Of a stretch of DNA of 64,000 nt, positions 11,925-22,670 are shown piece by piece (position 1 is the stretch's first letter; every line of letters begins with the position of its first letter). The stretch spans positions 110,145 through 174,144 of the forward strand of contig LLEY01000131.1 in NCBI GenBank assembly GCA_001414485.1, written 5' to 3'. Position numbers and translations under genes: made by a program. This DNA comes from Calycina herbarum. Its lineage: Eukaryota; Ascomycota; Leotiomycetes; Helotiales; Pezizellaceae. Under the pieces are notes generated by a model. The model searched no databases and had not been told where the DNA came from. It saw only the letters and a program-made list of their open reading frames with translations.

Positions 11925-12143
11925 TCAAAACACCATAGACCAGACTCTTTCAAACCTTCCCTTCCAAACACAACCAATTCGAGGACACGCCTCTTCCGTA
12001 TTCCTCTCCATGCGATCCAGAACAAAACCCAGACATTTTCTGGGATAGTTGTGTATGTTGTTATTCATCGTTGCGAGATCGCAAGGTAATGGTGTCACTA
12101 TTTTGTGGCCACATGGGTAGATCGTGCGTACAAGTCGACACAT
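11925..12143 (-). CDS. small Cys-signature protein, member 3 (short form)
   Basis: Single exon, 72 aa. Cysteines are at 2, 11, 21, 37, 53 and 58, with His13 (MCRLVRTIYPCGHK). The last pair is spaced C-x4-C instead of C-x2-C. This member stops soon after the signature and has no hydrophobic tail, so it is either a minimal form or has lost its 3' end. The ATG at 12143 is the first in frame. Its start faces the start of the coupled reading frames at 12396, leaving a 250-bp shared upstream region. Confidence 0.6.
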   Translation of the reverse strand: MCRLVRTIYPCGHKIVTPLPCDLATMNNNIHNYPRKCLGFVLDRMERNTEEACPRIGCVWKGRFERVWSMVF

Positions 12144-12395
12144 TAATTGAGTCCGTTTGCGGTCTTCCCTCGGGGGTAGTGTAGTTGAAGGGTGCTGTTG
12201 AAATTTCACTTGAAGAGCTTGTCTGAGGTACCAACCAAGGTGGTAATGGAAAAGGAGGTTGGGTTAGGTTTCGAATAACAGGGACTTATATGCCCGGACT
12301 CTGAATCATTTCGGCCCAAGCGTGGAAACATTATTGAATTCACTCATGGTATCCCCTACTCTATTACCGAAGCGACTAGATTTCCCTCGAAAGCA

Positions 12396-12707
12396 ATGAT
12401 CACTTCCACTAATTCCGAGAACTTCTCCCCGACTCACCCAGAGCCACCGAGAACATCTAAGCGAATTCTAAATCAGAACTCCCACCACTACAAAAGGACG
12501 AAAAATAATCCTAATGTGGAGAACAAACTCCAATCCCTTTCGCAAATCCCGAAATCAGCTGAAGTTCTCGCCAATATTCGACAACACCACTTCCCCACAA
12601 TTTCCGTTTCCAAACAACTATTTCCGAAACAAAGTACTGTACTTGCGGCTCCGCACCGACCGATCAACCCAGCCGATCTCCTCGGGTTGGAATCAACCAC
12701 AAAATGA
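12396..12707 (+). CDS. hypothetical protein, upstream reading frame
   Basis: A 103-aa frame, rich in Asn, Ser, Pro and Lys, without a recognised domain. Its stop codon overlaps the start of the next frame (ATGA at 12704-12707), as in a termination-reinitiation pair, or as left by a frameshift in what was once one gene. I could find no intron that would join the two frames. Low confidence as an independent gene. Confidence 0.35.
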   Translation: MITSTNSENFSPTHPEPPRTSKRILNQNSHHYKRTKNNPNVENKLQSLSQIPKSAEVLANIRQHHFPTISVSKQLFPKQSTVLAAPHRPINPADLLGLESTTK

Positions 12708-13144
12708 AGGTCGAAAATATCAAACTCAAAAAAGAAAAGATAAAGACGGAAGACGATGCAACCCGCCCAACAAAAAATGCGAAAAGTGCCCAAATCAAGA
12801 AAGGTACCAAAGAGGGACGACCAAAGACCGTGAAGCCAAACCGTGCGAAGGAAGAGGAGAGGGTGGAAGAAATGCTCAAGGACATCCAAAGGATAAGAAA
12901 TGAGTTGCAAGATGCCGAGCCAGCTTTCCGAGAGGCTATCAGGGAAAGGTTAAGAGAGGAGGAAAGGAGGTTGTTGGAAAAGGGGGGAGGATTGCCTGGC
13001 AACAACAATGAATTGGACCACAAACTCCTCGAAATGATGGGCATTGGAGTGAAGTTTGATCCGGCATTGCTTTCGGGACGTGATAGAAGGCGTAAGAAGA
13101 AAGATGATGAATCGATTCCGTCATGGATTACTGGCAGTGACTAG
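12704..13144 (+). CDS. lysine-rich coiled-coil protein with possible readthrough extension
   Basis: A 146-aa basic protein. Residues 1-45 are Lys-rich. Residues 46-92 form a charged helix (EERVEEMLKDIQRIRNELQD onward) likely to be a coiled coil. It ends at TAG (13142-13144), but the same frame then stays open for 87 codons to TGA at 13408. The extension has protein-like composition: an acidic block, then two imperfect copies of a K-x-R-P-S-L-F/L-S-D-T-T unit. Either the TAG is a recent nonsense mutation or it is read through. Function unknown. Confidence 0.5.
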   Translation: MKVENIKLKKEKIKTEDDATRPTKNAKSAQIKKGTKEGRPKTVKPNRAKEEERVEEMLKDIQRIRNELQDAEPAFREAIRERLREEERRLLEKGGGLPGNNNELDHKLLEMMGIGVKFDPALLSGRDRRRKKKDDESIPSWITGSD

Positions 13145-13408
13145 CGGAGCGAGGAAGACGATGAATCGGATCTGGCACTGCGTTCTGGAATTGATGGCGG
13201 GGGTAGCGACTTAGAAGAGGATGATACATCGGATATTCCCTACCCCAAAGATCGCAGTGGTAAACATCGGCCTTCATTGTTTTCTGACACCACTTCAAGT
13301 GTTCAAAAGGTGTATGATGATCGCCACCGCAGAAATCGCAAATGTAAACCTCGGCCTTCGTTGCTTTCTGACACCACTGGAAGTATTAAAACGTTGTTTC
13401 TTGATTGA
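13145..13408 (+). other. in-frame open extension beyond the TAG
   Basis: 87 sense codons continue in frame from the coiled-coil gene. They encode SEEDDESDLALRSGIDGGGS, then a repeated unit around KHRPSLFSDTTSS and KPRPSLLSDTTGS, ending at TGA 13406-13408. The duplicated unit argues that this was, or still is, translated. Confidence 0.5.
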
Positions 13409-14042
13409 TGGGGAACCAGCCTTAGCCACAACCTCAAACCTTCTTTCAAGAAACGAGCCATAGGTGGACATACATATCTCCTCCCTTCAGAATACAAGCA
13501 ACATGAAATATAACCCCATCACCAGTCCCATCCCAAAACCCCGCCAAGTGCAGCACCCCGCCACAAAACCCCTGTCACCGGCAACTAAAGTGCCACAACA
13601 CCTCGTCTAAAGAACATCATATATATTACCCGTAAATTTCCATCCAATGAAACCTGTAAACGCCTCATAGCCAAGACATCTTTTAATGAAAATCTCCCAC
13701 GATCTCGTCTTTAGAGACGGGGGGCGAAACTCCGTAAGACAAAGCTCCGTGTACGCCTGTGAAGAATAATGTACCGACGAAGAACCAGAATTTTTGCTTG
13801 GAGGATAATAAGGTCAGTACGGATCAAGAGTTATGAAATGAAAGGAACTGGTGGAGAATTGCTTTGCGGTTCTCCAAACTTAAACTGATAAAATGAATGG
13901 TTTGATGTATGGAGGATCGGTTTCCGCCATGTATAAAGAAGACAGAATTCCTGTTTGAGAAGTGAAAGAATCAGCTCTAATTCTCTCACCATCCACACTC
14001 TTTAAAATCATACAAATATATATATATACACATATTCTCAAG
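13409..14042. other. intergenic, upstream of the AA9 gene
   Basis: A TATA-like GTATAAAG starts at 13931, about 110 bp before the AA9 start. A G-rich GACGGGGGGCG lies near 13718. Nothing else seen. Confidence 0.35.
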
Positions 14043-14997
14043 ATGAAGTTCCAAGCTCTTTCCGCCGTCTCGGTTCTCGCTGCCACAGTCTCAGCCCACG
14101 GCTACGTCGACAACATCACTATCGCCGGAACAGTCTATACAGTCAGTATCCCCTCCCTCGAAGCACATTGCATCCCCAATTCAAAATCCAACTCTGCCCT
14201 TCTCCTTCTCCCCCATCCACAAAAAACATACCTGCACCCACCCTCCTCCTTCTCCAAGAAACAATTCCTAACCTCCAAAATAGGGATATCAACCCTACCA
14301 AGACCCCTACACAACCCCCCTCCCCGACCGCATCGTCAGAGCAGTCCAAGGCAACGGCCCAATCCAAGACTTAACTCTAATCGACCTCCAATGCGGCGGC
14401 TACACAGAAGGAGGCATCTCCGGTTCCACCCCCGCGAAACTGACCGGCGGTCCAGCAGCAGCAGGAAGCAAAGTATCACTAGCTTGGACCCTATGGCCAG
14501 AGAGCCATTCGGGCCCAGTAATAACCTACATGGCGAGATGCACAAAGGATAATTGCGCCACCTTCGTCCCAGCTTCAAGGTATGCTTTTCTCCTTCAAAC
14601 TTTTTTCTTGCGAGAAAGGGGGACTGATGAATGAATTAGCGCCGTCTGGTTCAAAGTCGCAGAAGCAGGCCGAACAGGAACAACAGACGTCTGGGCCGAC
14701 ACACCAATGACGAAAGCAGGGTACCAATACACATACACCATCCCCTCCTGCTTAGCAGCAGGATCCTACCTCGTTCGTCATGAAATAATTGCGTTGCACG
14801 CCGCATACTCATACCCAGGCGCACAATTCTATCCTTCCTGTCATCAAATCAAGGTTACCGGGTCGGGAACGAGCACTGGGCCTTCGAGCAAGGTTGCATT
14901 TCCGGGGGCGTATAAGGCTACTGATCCGGGGATTACTTATGATATGTATAAAGCTCAGACCTATACCATTCCAGGTCCAGCATTGTTTACTTGTTAG
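14043..14997 (+). CDS. AA9 lytic polysaccharide monooxygenase
   Basis: Three exons (14043-14141, 14284-14579, 14640-14997) encode 250 aa. The 18-residue signal peptide ends so that His19 (HGYVDNITI) becomes the mature N-terminus, the first ligand of the copper histidine brace. The second ligand lies in WPESHSGPVITYMA (about His108), and the axial Tyr in GAQFYPSCHQIKV. LVRHEIIALHAA and the terminal IPGP-x-LFTC are further AA9 hallmarks. Known function: oxidative cleavage of cellulose or other beta-glucans outside the cell. There is no CBM1, and the protein ends right after the catalytic domain. The first intron (142 bp) is longer than usual here. The gene lies 1.45 kb before the CE15 gene on the same strand. 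Confidence 0.95.
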
Positions 14998-16447
14998 AGA
15001 ATTTGGTGGTTGGTGGTGTTGATGGATACTCGAAGGTGGAACTAAATCGATTCGAAGAGCGTGGGGTATGTTGCTCCTTGCCGTTTTTATGTATATATTT
15101 GTGTTGTTTCCATGTATATATTGCGAAATGAACCTTCTCCCTTAGGGAGTACAACATCGTTCGGCACTCTTGCCGGTTACAACAAATCTTAATGAGTGAG
15201 TATTAATGCGGCCCATAAGAACTGACGCGCGTCATTCCAGAAGAAAATCTATCATAGGATTGACATCGTTGGATGGCAATGATCAAGGTCAATTTCAAGA
15301 TATAGAGAAAACATAGACTTCCATGTGGGTTTTCTCCCCATCGCCGAACACAATCTGCATCTTTGAGCCTCGATGGTTCTGGGTAACACCATCAGATGGA
15401 ATTTAGCATATGCGGAGTTCAGTCGATCAACGAATCAAGACTGTGGGGCAGCTAGGCACCGAACTATTTCTGAACGACCCTTTGTCTGACCATATGACTT
15501 CTTTAAGTCATACAAACGTTATCTCGACCTCAGAAAATAATATCTAGACCTCAAGCCATTGATGGAAAATTATTCTCGCCACCTCGTGGCTGAGAGACCA
15601 TCTGACAGAATGTGGGGAGATTGAAAAATGGCCAAGAAGAAAGTGCCACTGAGCCGGAAGAGATGCAAATTTGATCTCGGATGTATCATAAAACACACCT
15701 ATATCCCTTTCCGATTCGTAGATTCCAAAAGGGGAAAATGAGGCTGGGATTCGAACGCATATTTAGCCGTCATGATAGATTGGCTGGGCCGGCTTGAAAG
15801 GGTAAACGTTTCTCCCGGGCTCGACAAGCCCGGCGATCATCATTATGGGGAAGGACTGGGCAGAGGCCAAGCCCTTATATAATTCGAGAATGGATAATTA
15901 GAAAACGTCTGACCTATCCAAGGCCACGCATGTGCCAAGATGTATGGGGTTCCAATACGAAATGCGGGGAACGCTAAAAGCATCTTGAACGACTCTTTGA
16001 GTTGTTGAATGCTTGGCTTGAACGGCAATTGTTCGTTCTGGTGCCTCATGAGATGAACGAGATTTTTCAAATAAACGACGCAAGGAAATAGAGAATTTTT
16101 TGCTCACAAACCGACGACACAAGAATGTGAATATTCAAAATCTTGATAATGACTGGGCTCCATCCCTGAAAAGGGTTGATTGAAGCCTTACTTATCTTGC
16201 GTTTAGATTGTCCCAAGAAAACATTGTAGCCTTCGTCTCCAAAACCTGCCACCGATAGTAGAAGAGACATGAGGCTATAGTGAGATCCAGGTTTGATATA
16301 GTGATTCGTGTGGGGCCTAAAAGGAATTTTGCCCAAATTCTAATAGGCGTCAGTGTGTTATGGGACGTATATAAGAGGGATTTGCCTGTGGGAGATCAGG
16401 AAGGAACAACATATCCTCCGTCTTCCACAGTCTCCAAGCTGTTCATC
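14998..16447. promoter_or_regulatory. 1.45-kb upstream region of the CE15 gene
   Basis: No gene found. A TATATAAG box at 16368-16375 lies 73 bp before the CE15 ATG and is the likely core promoter. A perfect GC-rich inverted repeat (CCCGGGCTCGACAAGCCCGG) lies near 15813-15832. Confidence 0.45.
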
Positions 16448-17638
16448 ATGAAGTACGCTTTCTCTTCAGCCCTGTTGCTCGCAACACCTCTCCTTGCCGC
16501 TCCATCGCCGTTTGTTGAGCAGCGTCAAGCAACATGCGCAGGTCTCCCAGCTGGATACACGGCTGCCAGCAGCGCCAAACTACCAGATCCATTTACCACT
16601 GCATCCGGCGATAAAGTTACAACCAAGGCTCAATGGCCATGCCGAAGACTTGAGATTCTCCAAATGTTCTACAAGTACGAACTTGGTGACAAGCCTGACA
16701 AGCCAACTGTGACCGGAACAGTTTCTTCCACTTCCATCTCCGTCACAGCATCGACGGGTGGCAAATCCATTTCGTTCTCTGCTAGCGTCAAGATGCCCAG
16801 CGGTGCTTCTGGGCCAGTTCCAGCCATAATCGCTTTTGGGGGGGCCAGTTTGGGAATACCAGCAGGTGTTGCAACAATCACTTTCAACAACGATGACTTG
16901 GCCCAGCAAACCAACACCGGCAGTCGTGGAAAGGGCAAGTTTTATGATCTTTACGGCAGCTCGCACAATGCTGGAGCCATGACCGCATGGGCATGGGGTG
17001 TCAGCCGTATCATTGATGTTATTGAGGCGGACACAGCCAAGAAGATTGATGTCACCAAGATTGGTGTCACTGGATGCTCTCGCAACGGAAAAGGCGCGTT
17101 CGTTGCCGGTGCTCTCGACGAGCGTGTTGCTCTCACCCTCCCTCAGGAGTCTGGATCCGGAGGAGCTGCCTGCTGGAGAATTTCCGACTCCCAAAAGGCT
17201 GCGGGAAAGAACATTCAAACCGCCTCCGAGATTGTTGGTGAGAATGCTTGGTTCTCCAAGGACTTCGACACCTGGGCCAAGAGCAACGTCAATGGTCTCG
17301 GTATTGACCACCACGAGCTTGCTGGTTTGGTTGCACCCCGTGGATTGTTGGTGATTGAGAACAACATCGACTGGCTTGGTCCCGTTTCCACCACTGGCTG
17401 CATGCGAGTTGGTGCGTTGATTTACAAGGCTTTGGGGGCCTCTGATAACTTTGGGTTCTCCGAGACGCCCGGCCACAACCATTGTGCATTCCCCTCTTCG
17501 CAACAACCCGAGTTGACGGCTTTCATCAACAAGTTCCTCCTTGGAAAGAGTGACAGCACCGCTGGGGTGGACAAGAGTGATCAGACCAGTGTCAAGGCCG
17601 CAGACTACATCGGCTGGACTGCACCAACCTTGACATAG
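16448..17638 (+). CDS. CE15 4-O-methyl-glucuronoyl methylesterase
   Basis: Single exon, 396 aa. Residues 1-18 are a signal peptide. The alpha/beta-hydrolase domain carries the CE15 motif V-T-G-C-S-R-N-G-K with nucleophile Ser211. LPQESGSGG supplies the catalytic Glu (about 234), and the His lies in GHNHCAFP (about 343-345). Six or more conserved Cys fit the usual disulfides. Known role: hydrolysis of esters between lignin alcohols and the 4-O-methyl-glucuronic acid side groups of xylan. There is no CBM1, and the protein ends in a short polar tail. In-frame sequence runs upstream to 16280, but the ATG at 16448 directly precedes the signal peptide and sits just after the TATA box. Intact and likely functional. 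Confidence 0.95.
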   Translation: MKYAFSSALLLATPLLAAPSPFVEQRQATCAGLPAGYTAASSAKLPDPFTTASGDKVTTKAQWPCRRLEILQMFYKYELGDKPDKPTVTGTVSSTSISVTASTGGKSISFSASVKMPSGASGPVPAIIAFGGASLGIPAGVATITFNNDDLAQQTNTGSRGKGKFYDLYGSSHNAGAMTAWAWGVSRIIDVIEADTAKKIDVTKIGVTGCSRNGKGAFVAGALDERVALTLPQESGSGGAACWRISDSQKAAGKNIQTASEIVGENAWFSKDFDTWAKSNVNGLGIDHHELAGLVAPRGLLVIENNIDWLGPVSTTGCMRVGALIYKALGASDNFGFSETPGHNHCAFPSSQQPELTAFINKFLLGKSDSTAGVDKSDQTSVKAADYIGWTAPTLT

Positions 17639-18412
17639 ACTAGCTGAGGGGTAATGGCGGAGTTCGCGAAGGGGAGATGGAGATGGATATGGTGTACATA
17701 GTTTGAGATTTCCCGCAGGATGCTATGGTGTTGTATATCGGTCCTCGTCTTTCGTTGGAAGAGTTGTATATTTCCACAGATAACAGAATTTGAAACCAAT
17801 TGCAAAGGTTTCCGTCATGCGTGTGAGTTTGAAGAGGGCGACGAATTGCGGTAGGTATAATGCGCAAAACAAGGACACTCACTGTAGGCTTCTTGTCAGC
17901 TAAAATCGAAGCACGAAGCATAACACGCGATAAGAATAATAGAGGGCATAGGCACATGTGCTGGCCAGAGCGAAGATAGGCTCAAGTCCTATTGCACAGA
18001 ATGAGGTTGTTGATACCTCTGGTTCTTGAGGAAGGACGGAGGAATAGGCGGATGCCTGTTGTGAGTTGTTGATACCTGGAGGTTGTCATAACCTTAAAAG
18101 CGCCGTAAATAAGCTCTGCGGGGACGCCTAGTCTTAAATCAGAAATTAAACCACAACGTATGTATTTAAATGGCTATAATAATTTTCCAATATTAACCCA
18201 AATATTTCAGACAATGGCCATTATTCTCCAGGATATCTGGGTTAATGATCCTCCATTACTCTAGAAAGTTGGGAGAATGAGTCGATGGAAGCAGGTACGT
18301 ATGAACCCCGCACACGTCACCAGCTTTCTTTCCAACTCTCGCAATTTCAATTTTCTCAAAATGCCCCTCGACGATAATTCTCTAAATCACCTCAAATCCC
18401 AATCCTGCCATC
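17639..18412. other. intergenic
   Basis: 3' flank of the CE15 gene and upstream region of the phosphatase gene. No gene seen. Confidence 0.4.
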
Positions 18413-20165
18413 ATGTCGGAAGCAATGGGTGAAATCGTCACCATCGACAATTTCGCTACCAAGATGCCCCCCTTCGAGCCAGAGTCGTCCCTCTATGGTC
18501 TGGTCGATATGGGAAGGTTAGCGCTGCCACAAATCATTTGTACTCGTATAAGCCTTGCTAATGGACGATGCTAGCAATGGCATCCGCTTTTCAATATCCG
18601 ATCTCGCACTGCCTACGAGTCGAGCCCTTAATTGCATATATCGCGAACGCGCCGGTATCTCCCTCTACGATGCCCTCCACGAATCGACACCCGATGCGCA
18701 AGCCTTCCACTTCTCTGCACATACAATCCATCGGGTCTCACAAACGTTGGCAAGATTCAGGAAGATATGCGATGGATACGGCGTGCAAAAGACAAATATC
18801 AGTGTATTCGCAACAGAAGCCATGCGTACAGCAAAGAATCGCGACGAGATGCTAGGAGCTATAAAGGAAGCAAGTGGGCTAGCCGTTGATATTCTGAGTC
18901 CCAATATGGAGAGTCTCTTCGGCGCAATGGGTGCCAGGAGCGGCTTCCACCACGTTGACGGGCTATTCATGGATCTTGGGGGTGGCAGCGTGCAGATGAC
19001 TTATGTCAATTCAACTGCGAGTACAGATTACGATATCCTAGCTGCGGAGGCTGCTACAAGTATGCCATTTGGCGCTGCGAAGCTTACGGCTGCGTTATCA
19101 AGTCAAGACGAAGGACACGCTGCAAAAAAGGAATTGCATTCCACAATGAAAGACACATTCGACAACTTAACGAGTCGATTCCCGCGATTGAAAGAGCAAG
19201 TGGAACATGCGGATGGAATCACAATCTACTTTTGCGGTGGAGGATTCCGGGGTTATGGAAGTATATTGATGCATACTGAGAAGTCAGAATATCCAATTCC
19301 TGCAATTGGGGGATATACTACTTCTGGGGATCGGTTCGTCAAGTGGCGACAGATGGTACATGTCAATAAGACCGAGGAGGGGAAGATATACGGACTATCC
19401 AAGCGGAGGAGAGAACAGTTTCCTGCTATTGCTACGGTTGTTGAGGCGCTTGTTCATGCGGTGCCGAAAATCAAGCAAGTCGTGTTTTGCAGTGGTGGTA
19501 ATCGCGAGGGAGTTTTATACATGAAGCTACCCCGTGAACTACGAGAGACGAATCCACTGTCTTTACTCCCTGGTGGTGGTTCTTCGGATGCGACCGCAGC
19601 TGCCATAGCATCTGGTTTACCGAAGGAATACCCATCAATCTTCTCTCACGAGATTATCAGGTATATAGCCCACGCCAGCTGGCAAGAAATGGGAGACCGA
19701 GACAGCGCGAACTCCGCCAAAGCTCTCCATGACCCCATCTCCGGCTCCCTGGCAGGATTTCCTGGCTTAACACATGAATTACGAGCCGTTATAGCCCTCA
19801 CTCTCTGCTCAAGATGGGGTTCAGACCTTGGTCCTAAGGATAAAGCTCTAGCCGAAAGTCTTCAGACGTTAATTGGTCATGAACTGAGTTTCTGGTGTCG
19901 ATATGTTGGCACTATCGCGCGATTAATTGCTACTGTCATGCCAGCATCTCCTGTTAGCGAAGAGGACATTGAAGATCACATTCTTTTGGAGCCGAAAATT
20001 GCCCATGGACTTGGGAGGAAGGGCCATAAGGTTGGTGTGAGACTGAAGATTAGGTTGCTGAGTGCTGCTAGTGCTGGGGTTTCGCGCGGTGAGGTGGAAT
20101 CGATGTTTAGGATTGGGAAGGGTCTGAAGGTTGATTGGAAGGTTGAGGCTGAGGTTACGGAGTGA
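18413..20165 (+). CDS. RTG2: Rtg2-like Ppx/GppA-family phosphatase
   Basis: Two exons (18413-18516, 18575-20165) encode 564 aa. Splicing across the 58-bp intron creates LVDMGSNGIRFSI, the first phosphate-binding loop of the actin-like Ppx/GppA fold. The second loop is GLFMDLGGGSVQMTYV, and FCSGGNREGVLY comes later. The length and the helical C-terminal domain match fungal proteins named retrograde regulation protein 2. In yeast Rtg2 senses mitochondrial dysfunction and inhibits Mks1; whether that holds here is inference. An exopolyphosphatase-like activity is the alternative, and a polyphosphate polymerase (VTC4) is encoded 19 kb away. Confidence 0.88.
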
Positions 20166-20880
20166 AGAGGAGTTTTTTGTAATACCCCTTACTGTTTATA
20201 ACATGAAGCTTGATTTTTCTGCGTTCAGAAATGCATTTCCTCCTTATTAAATTCGGTGGGAGTTGGAGAGGTGCTGGAACGTAGTGGTTGGAATGAACTC
20301 TTCAATATGCCGATTTTAGATGATACTGCGAAAGACAGTCTTTTCCACCCTGTCTCGGTCGCTCGTTTACTTGTTGCACAACTGCATGTGTCATGCCATC
20401 CAAATTCGACTTTCCTCACAAATTTTGTTGCAACTTTTTTCCGTCGCCGCCGTAAAACTTTTCTGGCGTCTCAAAGGTCTTAGATCCAGTTACTACATGG
20501 TCTTGCATACCGCTACCTGCCAGAAATTCTTTTATGAAATGAATAAGTCCAGGAATCCGATCCTATGGTACTTTCAGTGACGGGTCCATTTTTGAAGAGA
20601 TGGTGAAAACAAACCTGGGGGTCCGACAATGGCAGCCGAGACTGGTAATCTCTCATTCCTATGGGTCACCTTGGAATCATAGGTCCATGTCCCAATAGTT
20701 CGCACTCCCAGCGGTCCAAGGGAGCACAAGGATAGTGTCCAAGAGAGATGCAGAATCGGGACCAAGGACGTTACTCTCGAGCTCTGTAGATCTCCACCTG
20801 TTTCACGGCTGCGGCTCTTTCCGCATCGGTTATGCTCTCTCCAAACTTCCTAACCGCGAGACCAGCGGAAATTTCTTAAG
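20166..20880. other. intergenic
   Basis: Between the phosphatase gene and the amidase relic. Short open frames here have no recognised domain. Confidence 0.35.
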
Positions 20881-21400
20881 TTAATGTAAATCGTACCATC
20901 TGTTGGCGATGTTGGGGGGAAGATACGGATCGCGACCAAATTTCTTGTTATAGTCGGCGACGAACTGGCGATTATTGTGCCACGAATCGTAATTGAGAAT
21001 GTACTCGTATGTCTAGAACTGTGATTAGCGACACGTAGAAACGCGCAGAGAGACAGACCGCTTGCCTTCAAAAAGTATTCATCAAAGGTCTCGGTGGAGT
21101 CATGAGGCGATTTTTCAAGCCAAAGCTTTGAGAAATCAACGGGCGTTCGCTTGACGCCCAGGTAAACCTCCAACTTTTGAACAAATCCCTCGAATACATC
21201 CAAGACTTGTTTATTGGTAGGCATGGTACGCTCTCGAGATGGATCAGTGTAATCAAGTGGATATAATAACCGAATTGGTTTCTTCCCCTATAGGCATTTG
21301 GTCAGCCTAAGAAAGAACTACCTAGCTAGAGTAGTGAACCCACCGAAGTCTGGGAGAAACGATTTGCATCAACCAATTGTGTGCAAAGGAGAGGGTAGAC
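20881..21400 (-). pseudogene. 5'-truncated amidase relic
   Basis: From about 21302 down, the minus strand reads KKPIRLLYPLDYTDPSRERT, then a helix (VFEGFVQKLEVYLGVKR), then TFDEYF. After an intron at 21065-21013 it continues YEYILNYDSWHNNRQFVADY to a TAA at 20883-20881. This matches the C-terminal quarter of fungal amidase-signature proteins. The intron has a rare GC-AG boundary. Upstream, fragments TRDAKSTLSFAHNW and VDANRFSQTS lie in different frames at 21410-21340, suggesting a frameshift. The catalytic Ser-Ser-Lys region is missing, and beyond 21430 the DNA becomes AT-rich with no amidase similarity. I read it as a dead remnant. Confidence 0.7.
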
Positions 21401-22160
21401 TTTGCATCACGAGTGAGTTCCAAATTTCTTGAATAATTGTATAATACTCTGAATTGTGTAGAACAATCGACTTTCATATTTTTGAAACGTCTGAGTTAAT
21501 ATTTGGAATTCTCTGAGTTAAATTCTGCTAGAAGGTTAGAACAACTAAACTTTATTATTCTAAACTGTCTAGGTAAAATAATTTGAAGTCTTCTAGTCTC
21601 CTAGAATAATTCCTTGAATTCTTCTGAGAGGTGCGATATGAGTGTTAATCTTTTACTGTTCTTTGGAAGGTTAGATTTCGGCATTGTATGTATTATACCT
21701 AAAATGCCTCTTTACTCTAGCATTTGCAAAACATTTCACATACCATACGAAGAGAGTGACAAATGAAGACACAGAGTTTCTGATTCTTGTAACCTCCTCG
21801 GGTAATGGCTTTGTTTCCCCTAGCTTTTATAATGCTGTTGTATCCATATAAAATCTGAATCTAACACTTAGCCGTAGTCAGCTAGCAAGGCAGATCGAGG
21901 TACCAAAATCAGACAACAAAATGAGAAGAAGAGTGCACCCATGAAAGATTCAAGAATATGAGACATAAATCTTTTGAATTAAAAGTAAGAAAAACGAAAG
22001 AAATTCGGTGTGAAAACTGAATTTAGGGCTGTTTGGGGGGGGATCGACGACTGAAATAACGAAGTGGCAACACGAGAACTTGCTACTTCCCAGAACAACA
22101 TTTCCCACAAACCCCTCCGCATCTCTCTCGATTCGCAGCGGCCTCCTCGCCACAACACTC
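21401..22160. other. AT-rich intergenic tract
   Basis: 21430-21650 is AT-rich, with recurring TCTGAGTTAA/TCTGAGAATT-like words, and looks like degenerate repeat DNA. It abuts the truncated end of the amidase relic. No gene seen. Confidence 0.4.
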
Positions 22161-22670
22161 CTAATAACAACACCAAGCAGCCAAAGGTGGACAACAAGAA
22201 AAGAGCATCCGTCCAACCTCACTATCATGTGTAACCTCTTGCTGCCCAATCTGTCCCTCAGCAACCATACCCACAACCTTCCTCGGTTCCGCCTCCACAA
22301 CCTCGCCAAATCGATGTTCCGGTAACTCCCTCACAAACAAACCCTTAGTCTTCTTAACAACTCCAAACTTCAACTTACTAGGCGAAACAGGTGGCCAAAG
22401 GATTTCTCGCTGCCAATCCTCCTCGACTTGTCCGGGTTTGAGTCCTAATTCTAGTCTCTTCTTTGCGCGTGAGCGTTTTAGATGGCCGCGGAGGGAGGGG
22501 TCGATTTCGGAGCACCAGTGGCACTCTAGAGGGGATTCTGTGATGGTGGGTGTGTAGTTGGGACAGGTGGTTTCGCGGCCGTGGAAGGTGGGGCAGCAGG
22601 GGGTGATTGTGGAAGGGTTAGTTTTAGTGTGCTTGCAGGCGTGGCGGCGGGTGGACTCGGAGGTGCACAT
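22161..22670 (-). CDS. small Cys-signature protein, member 4
   Basis: Single exon, 169 aa, the longest member. Cysteines are at 2, 12, 25, 26, 36, 50 and 53 with His14; it has the C-P-N at 36-38 and the final C-x2-C (ECHWC). The middle (70-150) is basic then mixed, with no recognised domain. The end is RMLFSCCPPLAAWCCY, a hydrophobic tail with four Cys that would suit palmitoylation or membrane contact (inference). No signal peptide. It is transcribed away from member 5, whose start is 553 bp away. Confidence 0.68.
   Translation of the reverse strand: MCTSESTRRHACKHTKTNPSTITPCCPTFHGRETTCPNYTPTITESPLECHWCSEIDPSLRGHLKRSRAKKRLELGLKPGQVEEDWQREILWPPVSPSKLKFGVVKKTKGLFVRELPEHRFGEVVEAEPRKVVGMVAEGQIGQQEVTHDSEVGRMLFSCCPPLAAWCCY

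Noticed and set aside
15700..15840. Possible tRNA suggested by a GATTCGAAC-like box
   Set aside because: No matching acceptor stem or D-arm could be drawn around it.
16580..17506. 308-codon minus-strand frame opposite the CE15 gene
   Set aside because: Antisense shadow of a strongly recognisable esterase coding sequence.
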